Shown here piece after piece: positions 24,583-33,069 of a stretch of 36,660 bases of DNA (position 1 is its first letter; every line of letters begins with the position of its first letter). Position numbers and translations under genes: made by a program. Where the stretch lies: assembly GCA_044353165.1 (NCBI GenBank), contig JBILCM010000020.1, forward strand, positions 1-36,660, written 5' to 3'. This stretch comes from JBILCM01 sp044353165. Lineage in GTDB: Bacteria > Bacillota > Bacilli > Paenibacillales > YIM-B00363. The notes under the pieces are model-generated. The model was not told where the DNA came from and did not search any database. It was given only the letters and a program-made list of their open reading frames with translations.

Positions 24583-25494
24583 ATGCCTATAAAACAAAGA
24601 GTCATCAAGGACTTTAAAAAAAACAAAGTGATTTATTTAATGCTACTTCCTGTAATATTGTATTTCTTAATTTTTCATTATGGTCCGATGTATGGGTTGC
24701 AAATTGCATTCAAGGACTTTTCGCCCTCTCGCGGTTTTCTAGAGAGTCCCTGGATTGGTTTCGATCACTTCCAAGATTTTTTTGATAGTTTTTATTTTGC
24801 AAGGGTGCTAACAAACACACTTTTAATTAGTTTTTATCAAATGATTTTTGCTTTTCCGGCCGGTTTAATCTTGGCGCTGCTGTTGAATGAAATCAGACAA
24901 TCTGCGTTTAAAAGAACAGTTCAAACCATTACCTATTTGCCACATTTTATTTCACTTGTTGTGTTGGTTGGAATTATGGTTGACTTTCTAGCCAAAGATG
25001 GTCTCATTAATCAATTGACTTCTTATTTTGGGGTTGAGCCCATTACATTTATGAGAGAAGCAGCTTGGTTTAGGACACTTTTCGTGGGTTCAGATATTTG
25101 GCAAAATGTCGGCTGGAGTTCAATAATTTTTTTGGCTGCCATTTCTGCAATAGATCCGTCTTTGTATGAAGCGGCAAAAATAGATGGAGCTGGAAAATGG
25201 AAGCAAACCATGCATATTACATTGCCTGGTGTTATGCCAATTACTATCATTTTATTGATTTTGTTTATCGGACGCTTTATGACCGTAGGTGAAGAAAAAA
25301 TATTGTTGATGTACAATCCGGCAACATATTCGACAGCAGACGTTATTGGGACTTACGTTTATCGTCGAGGAATATTAAATGCTGACTATAGTTTCAGTGC
25401 TGCTGTAGGTCTATTTAATTCAGTAATCAGTTTTATCCTGTTAATTATGGCTAATAGCTTGGCGCGCAGAACTGGAGAAGGAAAACTATGGTAA
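24583..25494 (+). CDS. ABC sugar transporter permease, LplB type (operon 2)
   Basis: The product has 303 residues from the ATG at 24583, seven bases after GAGAGGG. A longer open frame starting at 24514 would translate through the hairpin and is rejected. The N-terminal LMLLPVILYFLIFHYGPMYG and AFKDF sequences match the LplB group, and the EAA loop reads EAAKIDGAGKWKQTMHITLPG. Six helices are predicted. It is clearly homologous to the first permease of operon 1. The stop codon precedes the next gene's start by 13 bases. As in operon 1, no ATPase gene is present. Confidence 0.92.
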   Translation: MPIKQRVIKDFKKNKVIYLMLLPVILYFLIFHYGPMYGLQIAFKDFSPSRGFLESPWIGFDHFQDFFDSFYFARVLTNTLLISFYQMIFAFPAGLILALLLNEIRQSAFKRTVQTITYLPHFISLVVLVGIMVDFLAKDGLINQLTSYFGVEPITFMREAAWFRTLFVGSDIWQNVGWSSIIFLAAISAIDPSLYEAAKIDGAGKWKQTMHITLPGVMPITIILLILFIGRFMTVGEEKILLMYNPATYSTADVIGTYVYRRGILNADYSFSAAVGLFNSVISFILLIMANSLARRTGEGKLW

Positions 25495-25507
25495 GGGGTA
25501 ATTTGCT

Positions 25508-26389
25508 ATGTTAATGAAACAAACTCTGGGTGAGCGCCTGTTTGAAATTTGTAATATCACATTTATGGTCATTCTTTGTGTGGTGTCTTTATATCCGTTG
25601 CTATTCGTTCTGTTCGCTTCATTAAGCGATCCTGTATTAGTTACTCAACATCGGGGATTATTACTTTTTCCCCAAGGGTTTAACGTGGAGGCATACAAGC
25701 GTGTTTTTGAAAATCCTTTATTTGCAACAGGCTATTTAAATACGATTTTTTATGTCTTTGTAGGCACAGCCATCAACATGTTATTGACTGCTTTTGGAGC
25801 GTATGCGCTATCGCGCAGGGATGTGATGTGGGCAACACCAGTTATGTTTATGATTGTATTCACTATGTTTTTTCAAGGAGGTTTGATTCCACTTTATATT
25901 CTGATTCAAAATTTGGGTATTATGGATACTCGATTAGCGTTAATTCTGCCCGTAGCTGTTAGCGCTTTTAACCTGATTATATTACGAACCTCTTTCCAAA
26001 ACATCCCAGTGGATCTGGATGAGGCGGCCAGTATAGACGGTGCATCTGAAATGACCAAATTGTTCAGAATTGTTTTGCCGCTTTCCATGCCTGTTTTATC
26101 TGTACTGTTATTGTTTTACGGTGTGTACCATTGGAATGCGTGGTTTCATGCAATTATGTTTTTGCAAAACAGAGATTTGTTTCCTATGCAACTGATTCTT
26201 CGGGATATTCTGATTGCCAATGACACAAGCTCAATGTTACAAAACGTGAGTCAGGGTGATCAAATACCAGTTGGAGAAACGATTAAATACGCAACAATTA
26301 TTGTAGCAACATTACCAATCCTATTTGTCTATCCCTTTCTTCAAAGACATTTTGTTAAGGGCGTAATGATCGGCGGAATTAAAGGATAA
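25508..26389 (+). CDS. ABC sugar transporter permease, LplC type (operon 2)
   Basis: This 293-residue permease has six predicted helices. It opens with SLYPLLFVLFASLSDPVLV, has the EAA loop EAASIDGASEMTKLFRIVLPLSMP, and ends in RHFVKGVMIGGIKG, all typical of the LplC group. AAGGGG lies nine bases before the ATG at 25508; an ATG two codons later is possible. It pairs with the preceding permease. The catabolic genes begin within 35 bases of its stop codon, so transporter and enzymes form one transcription unit. Confidence 0.92.
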   Translation: MLMKQTLGERLFEICNITFMVILCVVSLYPLLFVLFASLSDPVLVTQHRGLLLFPQGFNVEAYKRVFENPLFATGYLNTIFYVFVGTAINMLLTAFGAYALSRRDVMWATPVMFMIVFTMFFQGGLIPLYILIQNLGIMDTRLALILPVAVSAFNLIILRTSFQNIPVDLDEAASIDGASEMTKLFRIVLPLSMPVLSVLLLFYGVYHWNAWFHAIMFLQNRDLFPMQLILRDILIANDTSSMLQNVSQGDQIPVGETIKYATIIVATLPILFVYPFLQRHFVKGVMIGGIKG

Positions 26390-26423
26390 TGAGATAATGA
26401 ATGCAAATGAGGAGATCACATCA

Positions 26424-27248
26424 ATGAAAATGGGATTCAATACATTAAGCTGCCCATCTTGGGATTTTAAACAAATCATTTCTTCAGCTCAGAAATACGG
26501 TCTGATGGGTGTTGAGTTTCGTGGATACAAGAGAGAGTTGAATCTCTACAATCTGTACGAGTTTTCGCAGGGAGCCAAGGAAACCCGATCGATGTTTGAT
26601 GAGGCTGGAGTCCCAATCACATGTTTCTCTAGCTCTATCCATTTAACTAATACAGCAGAATTATCGAAATCAAAAGAAGAGTTGGCGAATTATTTGCAGC
26701 TTTGCGATATGTTTGGAACCTCCAAAGTTCGAGTTTTTGGCGGGAAGCTCGGAAGCTTATCACGACTGGAAGCGATAGATCATATAAAAAGAAATTTGAT
26801 TGATTTAAGTGTGATGGCTTCCAATCACCAGGTTCAATTATTAATAGAAACGCATGATGATTGGGTTCATTCCACTCATATACTCCCTATTCTCGATGAT
26901 ACGGATCCGAACCTCGTAGGAATTCTATGGGATATTCATCACACTTATCGGTTGGGTGGGGAAAGTCCCAGAGATACATGGAATGCTCTGGGCTCAAGAA
27001 TTATCAACACACATTGGAAGGATTCGTCATTGCAACCATCTGCAAGAGAGGGATATGAATATTGCTTCATGGGCAAGGGAGATATCCCCTTACAAGAAGC
27101 CTATGTTGCGCTGAGACAAGGAAATTATACCGGAAGCTACACCCTTGAATGGGAAAAATATTGGCATCCAGAGCTACCTGAACCGGAAGAAGCCTTCAAG
27201 GATTTTGTTGCATATATGGAAGTACTAAAAGCTAACGGAAGGATTTGA
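26424..27248 (+). CDS. Sugar phosphate isomerase/epimerase-like TIM barrel protein
   Basis: The product has 274 residues from the ATG at 26424, nine bases after GAGGAG; an ATG nine codons earlier has a poorer site. It belongs to the xylose-isomerase-like TIM barrel group (AP endonuclease 2 fold). Candidate metal ligands are visible at the barrel ends: E in LLIETHDDW, D and H in LWDIHHTY, H in INTHWKD, and E in TLEWEKYW. Such enzymes isomerise or epimerise free sugars, keto-sugars or inositol derivatives. With the cupin, the oxidoreductase and the dehydrogenase next to it, it suggests an oxidative route in which an imported sugar is oxidised and rearranged. The exact substrate cannot be read from sequence. 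Confidence 0.82.
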   Translation: MKMGFNTLSCPSWDFKQIISSAQKYGLMGVEFRGYKRELNLYNLYEFSQGAKETRSMFDEAGVPITCFSSSIHLTNTAELSKSKEELANYLQLCDMFGTSKVRVFGGKLGSLSRLEAIDHIKRNLIDLSVMASNHQVQLLIETHDDWVHSTHILPILDDTDPNLVGILWDIHHTYRLGGESPRDTWNALGSRIINTHWKDSSLQPSAREGYEYCFMGKGDIPLQEAYVALRQGNYTGSYTLEWEKYWHPELPEPEEAFKDFVAYMEVLKANGRI

Positions 27249-27254
27249 AAAGCA

Positions 27255-27620
27255 ATGACAACTATTCCTTATGTAATCAAGCAAAAATCAGATGTCATAC
27301 CGACACCTTGCCCCTGTGGATCGGCGACGCGGATCATTACAGCCTTGGACGGAGCACCAGTGAGTGTACATTCAGTTCTGATAAAGAAAGACAGTGAAAT
27401 TCATTACCATAAAAAACAAACGGAGATCTACTATGTAATTCGTGGACAGGGAGAAATTTATCTAGACGGTCATTTATTTCCGATTTCTGAGGGAAGCACC
27501 ATTATGATCCCGCCTGGAGTCAGGCATCGGGCCATCGGGGATTTGGAAATTATCAATGTCGTATACCCCCCATTCGACCCAGAAGACGAATATATTGATG
27601 AGGTGAATGACCATGAGTAA
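27255..27620 (+). CDS. Small cupin-domain protein
   Basis: The 121-residue product is a single conserved beta-barrel of the cupin-2 type. Metal-binding positions are visible in motif 1, IHYHKKQTEIYYVIRGQG (two His and one Glu), and motif 2, PPGVRHRAIGD (one His). Small cupins in sugar operons often act as isomerases or lactone-handling enzymes, or simply bind sugars; nothing here decides between these. GGAAGG precedes the ATG, six bases after the previous stop codon. Its end overlaps the oxidoreductase start by eight bases, so the two are translationally coupled. Confidence 0.85.
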   Translation: MTTIPYVIKQKSDVIPTPCPCGSATRIITALDGAPVSVHSVLIKKDSEIHYHKKQTEIYYVIRGQGEIYLDGHLFPISEGSTIMIPPGVRHRAIGDLEIINVVYPPFDPEDEYIDEVNDHE

Positions 27621-28629
27621 AGTAAATAGCGATAAGATTCGGGTAGCCGTTGTGGGAGCCGGGAAAATGGCGAATGCCGTGCATTATCCCTCCTTAGTGT
27701 CTTTACATGACGTTGATATTGTAGGAATATGCGACATTAATCCAACAGCTCTCAACCAAACCGCAGACAAATATGGAATAACAAATAGATATTCTGATTA
27801 CCAACAGATGGTTCGGGAAATGAACCCGGATGCGATATACGTATTGGGACAGCCACATATGCTATATGACGTTTGGGTATGGTGCCTTCAGCAAGGTTTG
27901 AACCTTTATACGGAAAAACCACTTGGGGTAAATTTACACCAGGCTCGCTCTTTGGCTTATCTTGCTGATCAACATCAATGCATCACGCAGGTAAGTTTTC
28001 AAAGACGTAATTCTCCCATGTATCAATTATTGTTGGAAGAATGTAAAAAACAGGGCCCGATCGTTCATGCAGTGTGTAATTTCAACAAGCCTGATTCGGG
28101 TCCATTTCTCGATGCAAGAGATAAAATGCTGGATAATTGTATTCATGCAATCGACGTACTACGTTGGATTTGCGGTGGGAATATCGTCAAAATTGAGAGC
28201 ATTACAAAGCGCGTTCATGTACCAAACATCAATTTTATTTCGGCGACTTTTCACTTTGACAATGGAGCAACCGGGTTCCTTGTCAATAATGAGATAAGCG
28301 GACGACGTATTTTTTCCTCGGAAATCCATGCACCTAACATATGTGCAATAGCAGAGCTTGAGGGGAAGGGATATATATACAAAGCTGATGCCAACACTAA
28401 ATTTCATTATGGCCCGGCGGAGGGCATCGAATACGACGCTCAGGAACTGGCAGGCAGCACCGAGAATTACATATATGGTGGGTATCAAGCCAAGCATCGG
28501 GAATTTGTCGATTGTTTGAAATCCGGAACACTCCCTTCATCTCATTTTGGGGATGCTTTAAAAACAATGGAAGCCGCAGAAATCATACTTGCTCAATCCT
28601 TATTGAACGAAAGCAACTTGGGACGGTAG
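27613..28629 (+). CDS. Gfo/Idh/MocA-family NAD(P)-dependent oxidoreductase
   Basis: The product has 338 residues from the ATG at 27613, nine bases after GAGG; an ATG two codons earlier lies too close to that site. The N-terminal Rossmann fold has VAVVGAGKMANAVHYP, and the family's EKP motif is present in LYTEKPLGVN. The C-terminal half is the dimerisation and substrate domain, with the DNCIHAIDVLRW stretch carrying the likely catalytic residues D and H. It would oxidise or reduce a sugar or a sugar acid. The overlap with the cupin gene and the neighbouring isomerase and dehydrogenase genes point to a shared pathway. Confidence 0.9.
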   Translation: MSKVNSDKIRVAVVGAGKMANAVHYPSLVSLHDVDIVGICDINPTALNQTADKYGITNRYSDYQQMVREMNPDAIYVLGQPHMLYDVWVWCLQQGLNLYTEKPLGVNLHQARSLAYLADQHQCITQVSFQRRNSPMYQLLLEECKKQGPIVHAVCNFNKPDSGPFLDARDKMLDNCIHAIDVLRWICGGNIVKIESITKRVHVPNINFISATFHFDNGATGFLVNNEISGRRIFSSEIHAPNICAIAELEGKGYIYKADANTKFHYGPAEGIEYDAQELAGSTENYIYGGYQAKHREFVDCLKSGTLPSSHFGDALKTMEAAEIILAQSLLNESNLGR

Positions 28630-28653
28630 GAAACAGGAAGGGAGCTTGGAAGA

Positions 28654-29655
28654 ATGGCGAGAAATCTGTTGGTTCAAATTCCTAATGATAAAGTTTCATT
28701 ATTTCTCGATGAAGCGGGCAAGAAGGCCTTGATGCGACTGGGTGAAGTCGAGTGGAACCCTTATGACCGTCCGTTCACCCAAGATGAATTGAAAGAACGT
28801 ATTCGTGGTAAGCATGCAGTTATTACAACATGGGGAAGTCAACGATTGACGGATGCTGTTCTTGATGAAGCTGATCAATTGCAACTCATTGCTCATATGG
28901 CAGGTGCGATCAAACCCATTTTGTCCACGGACGCAGTATACAAACGTGGCATTCGTGTGTTAAACAGCAATTTTGCAATTGGGGTCTCAGTTGGTGAATC
29001 TGTATTGGCCTTGATTCTGGCAATTGGACATCGGATTATTCCTGTCTATCAACAGATTCAGGCCGGAGGACTACCTCAGGGTTTTCATTATGAGACTTAT
29101 GAATTACGCGGGAGAACGGTCGGTCTTGTCGGTCTAGGCATGGTAGCACGCGAGGTTATCAAGATGCTTCAACCATTTGGTGTTCGATTACTTGGTTATG
29201 ATCCCTTCATCACAGAAGAAACTGCATTCTCACTTGGTGTTGAGCTTAGGGGACTTCATGAATTGATATCTGCATCGGATATCGTTACATTGCATGCGGC
29301 GATGGTGCCGGAGACGTATCATATGATTGGGCGTCGTGAGCTTGCCATGATGCGCGACGGTGCTATTCTCATCAATACTTCGCGAGGTGACTTGATCGAT
29401 GAGGAAGCGTTGATCATGGAACTGGCGAAGAAAAGATTCTATGCTGGTCTCGACGTCGTTTCAGTCGAACCGATCAGAGAAGATCATCCATTCAGAAACA
29501 TGGAAAATGTTCTTGTCAGGCCACATCTGGCTGGTGTCAATCCAGATTCTCGGCGGCGAATTGGCACATGGATGATTGAAGAGATCGGACGGTTTTACGA
29601 TGACATGCCGCTGCGTTTCGAAGTTAAGGAAGAACAACTGTCGATCATGACTTAG
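28654..29655 (+). CDS. D-2-hydroxyacid dehydrogenase family protein
   Basis: The 333-residue product has the NAD-binding site VGLVGLGMVAREVI, the substrate and cofactor motif LINTSRGDLIDEEAL, the AGLDVVSVEPI segment with the catalytic Glu, and the catalytic His in VRPHLAGV. The catalytic Arg is in the INTSRG loop. Members reduce 2-keto acids to D-2-hydroxy acids, or the reverse. GGGAG lies about nine bases before the ATG, 24 bases after the previous stop codon. In this operon it may act on a keto acid derived from a sugar. The next gene was a GH35 beta-galactosidase that is now broken. Confidence 0.88.
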   Translation: MARNLLVQIPNDKVSLFLDEAGKKALMRLGEVEWNPYDRPFTQDELKERIRGKHAVITTWGSQRLTDAVLDEADQLQLIAHMAGAIKPILSTDAVYKRGIRVLNSNFAIGVSVGESVLALILAIGHRIIPVYQQIQAGGLPQGFHYETYELRGRTVGLVGLGMVAREVIKMLQPFGVRLLGYDPFITEETAFSLGVELRGLHELISASDIVTLHAAMVPETYHMIGRRELAMMRDGAILINTSRGDLIDEEALIMELAKKRFYAGLDVVSVEPIREDHPFRNMENVLVRPHLAGVNPDSRRRIGTWMIEEIGRFYDDMPLRFEVKEEQLSIMT

Positions 29656-29669
29656 GTGGGAGGTTCAGT

Positions 29670-29837
29670 ATGAATCAGATCACGTGGGATCAAAGATCGT
29701 ATATATTGCATGGCGAAAGAAAATTTCTGATTTCGGGGGAATTTCATTATTTTCGCGTTCCGAAACAGGATTAAGTAAAACGGCTCATCTTGTTCAAAGA
29801 AACCATGGGGAATTGTGTTGCTACCTAATTTTAATGG
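29670..29837 (+). pseudogene. Decayed 5' end of a GH35 beta-galactosidase gene
   Basis: A normal start (GGGAGG, six bases, ATG at 29670), 14 bases after the dehydrogenase stop, leads into MNQITWDQRSYILHGERKFL and then ISGEFHYFRVPKQD. This is the characteristic N-terminus of GH35 beta-galactosidases. The frame stops with TAA at 29772. Beyond it the same frame still reads VKRLILFKETMGNCVAT, stop, F, stop, W, which fits the family pattern with a conserved W and Y replaced by TAA. The rest of a normal GH35 gene, well over 500 codons, is missing. A different frame at 29833-29943 is open for 36 codons and may be a displaced piece. Confidence 0.82.
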
Positions 29838-30020
29838 TAAGAGCCGTATTGGTCTCAGCAATACGGATGCATGGAATTTTCTGCGCAAGGGTCTGTTGAC
29901 AACCGTGTTCTGTGCTTCTTTTTCACCTAACCTGTTGGGTTAGGCGGGGAATTCAGCTATGTAATTGAAGTTGTGGGCTAAATGCATAATGTTATAAAAT
30001 GATAAATTTCGTCTACAGAT
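29838..30020 (+). other. Degraded intergenic remainder of the GH35 gene
   Basis: Between the recognisable GH35 remnant and the GH43 gene lie about 180 bases without a gene. They include the 36-codon frame mentioned above, a seven-base-pair hairpin CCTAACC / GGTTAGG (29926-29944) without a T-run, and the promoter candidate at 29971-29998. Confidence 0.45.
29971..29998 (+). promoter_or_regulatory. Possible promoter of the GH43 gene
   Basis: TTGTGG and TATAAA are 16 bases apart, about 38 bases upstream of the ATG. The -35 box is poor. A separate promoter would make sense because the GH35 remnant separates this gene from the operon. Confidence 0.35.
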
Positions 30021-30035
30021 GTGGAGGATACAGAT

Positions 30036-31304
30036 ATGAATCCTATTTTATTAACTCGAGATTTTGTGCCAGATGCGGAAGCACGTCAATGGAATGATGG
30101 TCGAATATATATTTATGGATCCTATGATATTAGTGGAAATACAAGTTATTGTAGCAAGGAATATCGGGTTTTTTCCTCTGATAATTTAATTGAATGGATC
30201 GATCACGGTATCAGCTTTACTACAGACCAGATTTCATGGTTGGATGAAGATGTCTCGCTATATGCGCCGGACTGTATTTATAAGGATGGGATGTATTATT
30301 TGTATTTTTGCCTGTCTAATAAAGGAGAGGGGGTTGCGGTTAGTCGCTTTCCCGAGGGTCCATTTACCTCTGCGGTTCAAGTAGAAGGAGCGCATGGAGA
30401 TAGTATAGATCCTGCAGTATTGAACGATGATGACGGTTCGGTGTATTTGTTTTGGGGACAGCATCATCTTCGTGGTGCGCGGCTAAACTCTGATATGAAG
30501 TCGATTGATGTCTCAACATTAGATCGGAGTCTCCTGAATGAAACGGAACATGGCTTCCATGAGGGAGCATCCATCCGCAAAAATAATGGAATCTACTACA
30601 TGTTGTACACCGATACGAGCAGGGGAAAAGCGACCTGTCTTGCTTATGCGACAAGCTCATCTCCGCTCGGGCCATATACAAAACGCGGCATTATTATCGA
30701 CAACGACGGTTGTGATTTAGAAACTTGGAACAACCATGGGTCTATTGCTGAATTCGGAGGGCAGTGGTACTTGTTTTACCATAGATCCTCACAGGCAAGC
30801 AAGTACAGTCGAAGAGTATGTATAGAGCCAATACATTTTTTAGCTGATGGTTCTATTGAAGAAGTCGAGATGACGACACAAGGCGTGTCGGGTCCATTGG
30901 ATGCATGCTCTGAAATTGAAGCTTATCGCGCGTGTCTTCTCTCGGGTAAGGTTCGAACGGAACCATTAGCATCCACTGAAGCATTAGAATGTGGGGAGTT
31001 TTTATCGTATATCGAGAACGGCAATTGGGCGGCATATAAATATATTGATTTCGGTGAAGGAATGAATCGTTTTGTAGCCAATACCGCCAGTCTAACGTAT
31101 GGGGGAAAGATCGAGATACGAATCGACAGTTGGGATGGCCCGATTCTCGGAACATGTGTGGTGGAACGAACGGTTGGTTGGGAAGACTGGAGAAATTCAG
31201 AATGCTCCATTTCAAAAACGGCTGGCGTACATGCAGTGTATCTCATCTTCAGGGGGCGTAAAGGGAGATTGTTCAGTTTGAAGAGCTTTACATTCGAACC
31301 GTAG
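30036..31304 (+). CDS. GH43-like glycoside hydrolase with C-terminal CBM6-like domain
   Basis: The product has 422 residues from the ATG at 30036, seven bases after GTGGAGGA; a GTG five codons earlier is part of that site. The five-bladed beta-propeller of GH43 spans about residues 1-285. Likely catalytic residues are D13 in FVPDAEARQWNDGR (base), the Asp in IDPAVLNDDDG, and the Glu in GFHEGASIRK (acid). Residues about 295-422 match a CBM6-type beta-sandwich (YIENGNWAAYKYIDFG through FRGRKGRLFSLKSF). GH43 enzymes release arabinose, xylose or galactose from side chains. There is no signal peptide, so it works on imported oligosaccharides. Subfamily and sugar are not clear from sequence. Confidence 0.87.
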   Translation: MNPILLTRDFVPDAEARQWNDGRIYIYGSYDISGNTSYCSKEYRVFSSDNLIEWIDHGISFTTDQISWLDEDVSLYAPDCIYKDGMYYLYFCLSNKGEGVAVSRFPEGPFTSAVQVEGAHGDSIDPAVLNDDDGSVYLFWGQHHLRGARLNSDMKSIDVSTLDRSLLNETEHGFHEGASIRKNNGIYYMLYTDTSRGKATCLAYATSSSPLGPYTKRGIIIDNDGCDLETWNNHGSIAEFGGQWYLFYHRSSQASKYSRRVCIEPIHFLADGSIEEVEMTTQGVSGPLDACSEIEAYRACLLSGKVRTEPLASTEALECGEFLSYIENGNWAAYKYIDFGEGMNRFVANTASLTYGGKIEIRIDSWDGPILGTCVVERTVGWEDWRNSECSISKTAGVHAVYLIFRGRKGRLFSLKSFTFEP

Positions 31305-31371
31305 CCGTTATATCCAATTGACGGTGCGGTAAATTACCACATGAGATGCATGGGGGTGCTTTGATTACAAA

Positions 31372-31402
31372 GGGAGTGTAATGACGAACTCACTACACCC
31401 CC
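31372..31402. terminator. Terminator-like hairpin between GH43 and sulfatase genes
   Basis: GGGAGTGTAATGA and TCACTACACCCCC pair at 11 of 13 positions around a five-base loop. It lies 68 bases after the GH43 stop and 70 beyond the convergent sulfatase stop. No T-run is seen on either strand, so it may be only a weak terminator. Confidence 0.45.
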
Positions 31403-31466
31403 ACCCGTTAACGGGGTCATCTCAAGTGCCGTTTGTGCATAAATAGCGAAAATCATTCACGTGCTA

Positions 31467-31594
31467 TATTGTTAAAACCCCACATGGAATTTCGTCTTCG
31501 CATGCAATCTTCGGATGTCTCGCTCATAACCCGGGATGTTCGGGATGCTCGCGGGTGTATCTTGGAAGAGGAGCATCGCGTCCGGATCTTCGGG
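31467..31594. repeat. Right copy of a 128-base direct repeat
   Basis: This is the 3' end of the third sulfatase gene plus five bases. It recurs in the same orientation at 19171-19298 with three mismatches by eye. The two copies bound about 12.3 kb. Confidence 0.85.
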
Positions 31595-32977
31595 GATCGA
31601 CTGCTTCGGATGACGCAACCAATCGTCTCCATCGAATGGTGCGGTGTATCCCTCTCCTTGATAGTACCGAATCAAGTCCGCCTTCATGCCACGGGTGATC
31701 TCCAAATACATCGGGTTGTAGGCGCGATTTCTCGTTTCCTCAGGATCAACATGCAGATCGAATAACCATTCTTTGTCATCCGGTGCAGAATAAATATATT
31801 TGAACCGTTCACTCACGGCCATATACATCCCATACTCATTACGTTGATATTGGCATGCAATCCATTCACGCTCCGCGGCACCGCTCGCAATGTCCAGCAA
31901 GCTCGTTCCACTTAAGTTGATGTCCGTTGTAATGCCGGCCGCCTGTAAGAACGTTGGCATGATATCAACAAGCGAGACAGGCTTCGGACAACGCACCCCG
32001 CGCAAACCTTGCGGATCGACAACGATCATCGGCACACGCGCACCTGAATCGAGGAAATTGCGTTTTCCCACACAATTGTAATCCCCCAGCATCTCGCCAT
32101 GATCCGAAGAAAACGCGATCAGCGTATTGTCCATTAAATTGTGTGCTTCCATATAAGCGAGCAAGCGTCCAATCTGGTAATCGATGAATGAGATGGAACT
32201 GTAATAAGCTGCCTTCATTACACGCATCAAGTTGTCATCCACACCTTGATCACGGTATTTGTAGCGGTTTTGGAACCGGTTCCAGTATGAAATCAGTCCA
32301 TCACTGTCTTGAGGTCGCTTCGGCAATGGCATCTCCGGTCCGCGATACAGCTTGTTCCAAGGGGTTGGCGTCTCGAACGGCGGATGCGGTTTGATGAAAC
32401 TTGCCATTAACATGAACGGACGAGATGGATCGCGACGCTCTAGGAAATCAATGCTCCGATCTGCGACCCACGTCGTATGATGCAGACGTTCCGGCAATTG
32501 TGAAGGTTGCGGGATGTAATAATAATCGCTTCGTACACCGTGTGGATCATGGACATGTTCGTAACCGTTGTTTTCGAGGAATAACTTGAAGTCATCACGT
32601 CCGCCGCCCTCTTCACTCACATCTCGTGATTCAAAACCCCACAATTCGGTATTCGGCTTTCCCGGGAAATTGAAATGCATCTTGCCCACACCGTGCGTCT
32701 GGTATCCGTTTTCAGATAAAAGCTCCATAAAACTCTTATTGCCCTCAGGCATACGTTCGTTTATCACACAATTGCTTCGGTGCGGGAGTAATCCCGTGAG
32801 TAAAGAATATCGCGCAGGGATACAGACGGGACATGGACTATACGCTCGGGTGAACGCAATACCGTTCTCAACCAACCGATTGAGCGTCGGTGTTTTGATG
32901 ATCGGATTGCCCAAAGCTTCGATGGTGTCGTGACGTTGTTGGTCTGTGAATAAGAAGAGTATGTTTTTTTGCTGCAT
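31472..32977 (-). CDS. Third Cys-type sulfatase, cytoplasmic
   Basis: The product has 501 residues from the ATG at 32977, eight bases after ACGGAGG; an in-frame start seven codons earlier lies before that site. The formylglycine motif is C52-I-P-A-R in PCPVCIPARYSLLTG, the first metal ligand is D12 in LFTDQQR, and the second metal site is SSDHGEMLGDYN. No signal peptide is present. Together with the second sulfatase it shares the PCPxC-PAR and DQxRxDxI patterns, so the two are likely members of the same or sister subfamilies. It is read on the strand opposite to the two operons, downstream of an AraC regulator. Its 3' end is duplicated 12.3 kb away. Confidence 0.92.
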   Translation of the reverse strand: MQQKNILFLFTDQQRHDTIEALGNPIIKTPTLNRLVENGIAFTRAYSPCPVCIPARYSLLTGLLPHRSNCVINERMPEGNKSFMELLSENGYQTHGVGKMHFNFPGKPNTELWGFESRDVSEEGGGRDDFKLFLENNGYEHVHDPHGVRSDYYYIPQPSQLPERLHHTTWVADRSIDFLERRDPSRPFMLMASFIKPHPPFETPTPWNKLYRGPEMPLPKRPQDSDGLISYWNRFQNRYKYRDQGVDDNLMRVMKAAYYSSISFIDYQIGRLLAYMEAHNLMDNTLIAFSSDHGEMLGDYNCVGKRNFLDSGARVPMIVVDPQGLRGVRCPKPVSLVDIMPTFLQAAGITTDINLSGTSLLDIASGAAEREWIACQYQRNEYGMYMAVSERFKYIYSAPDDKEWLFDLHVDPEETRNRAYNPMYLEITRGMKADLIRYYQGEGYTAPFDGDDWLRHPKQSIPEDPDAMLLFQDTPASIPNIPGYERDIRRLHAKTKFHVGF

Positions 32978-33006
32978 CTTGGTGTCCTCCGTAGCCATTT
33001 TCCCTC

Positions 33007-33012
33007 ATTATA
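33007..33012 (-). promoter_or_regulatory. Possible -10 box of the third sulfatase gene
   Basis: A perfect TATAAT on the minus strand lies 30 bases upstream of the ATG. No convincing -35 box is present at the right distance, so an activator such as the neighbouring AraC protein may be required. Confidence 0.4.
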
Positions 33013-33069
33013 ATGAAGTTACTTGTGGAAACATTTAGACAAAATGAGCGGTGTTTTATCTTTTTGACG

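Noticed and set aside
29772..29774. In-frame TAA in the GH35 frame as possible recoding
   Set aside because: TAA is not known to be read as tryptophan, further stops follow, and the rest of the gene is absent; decay explains it better.
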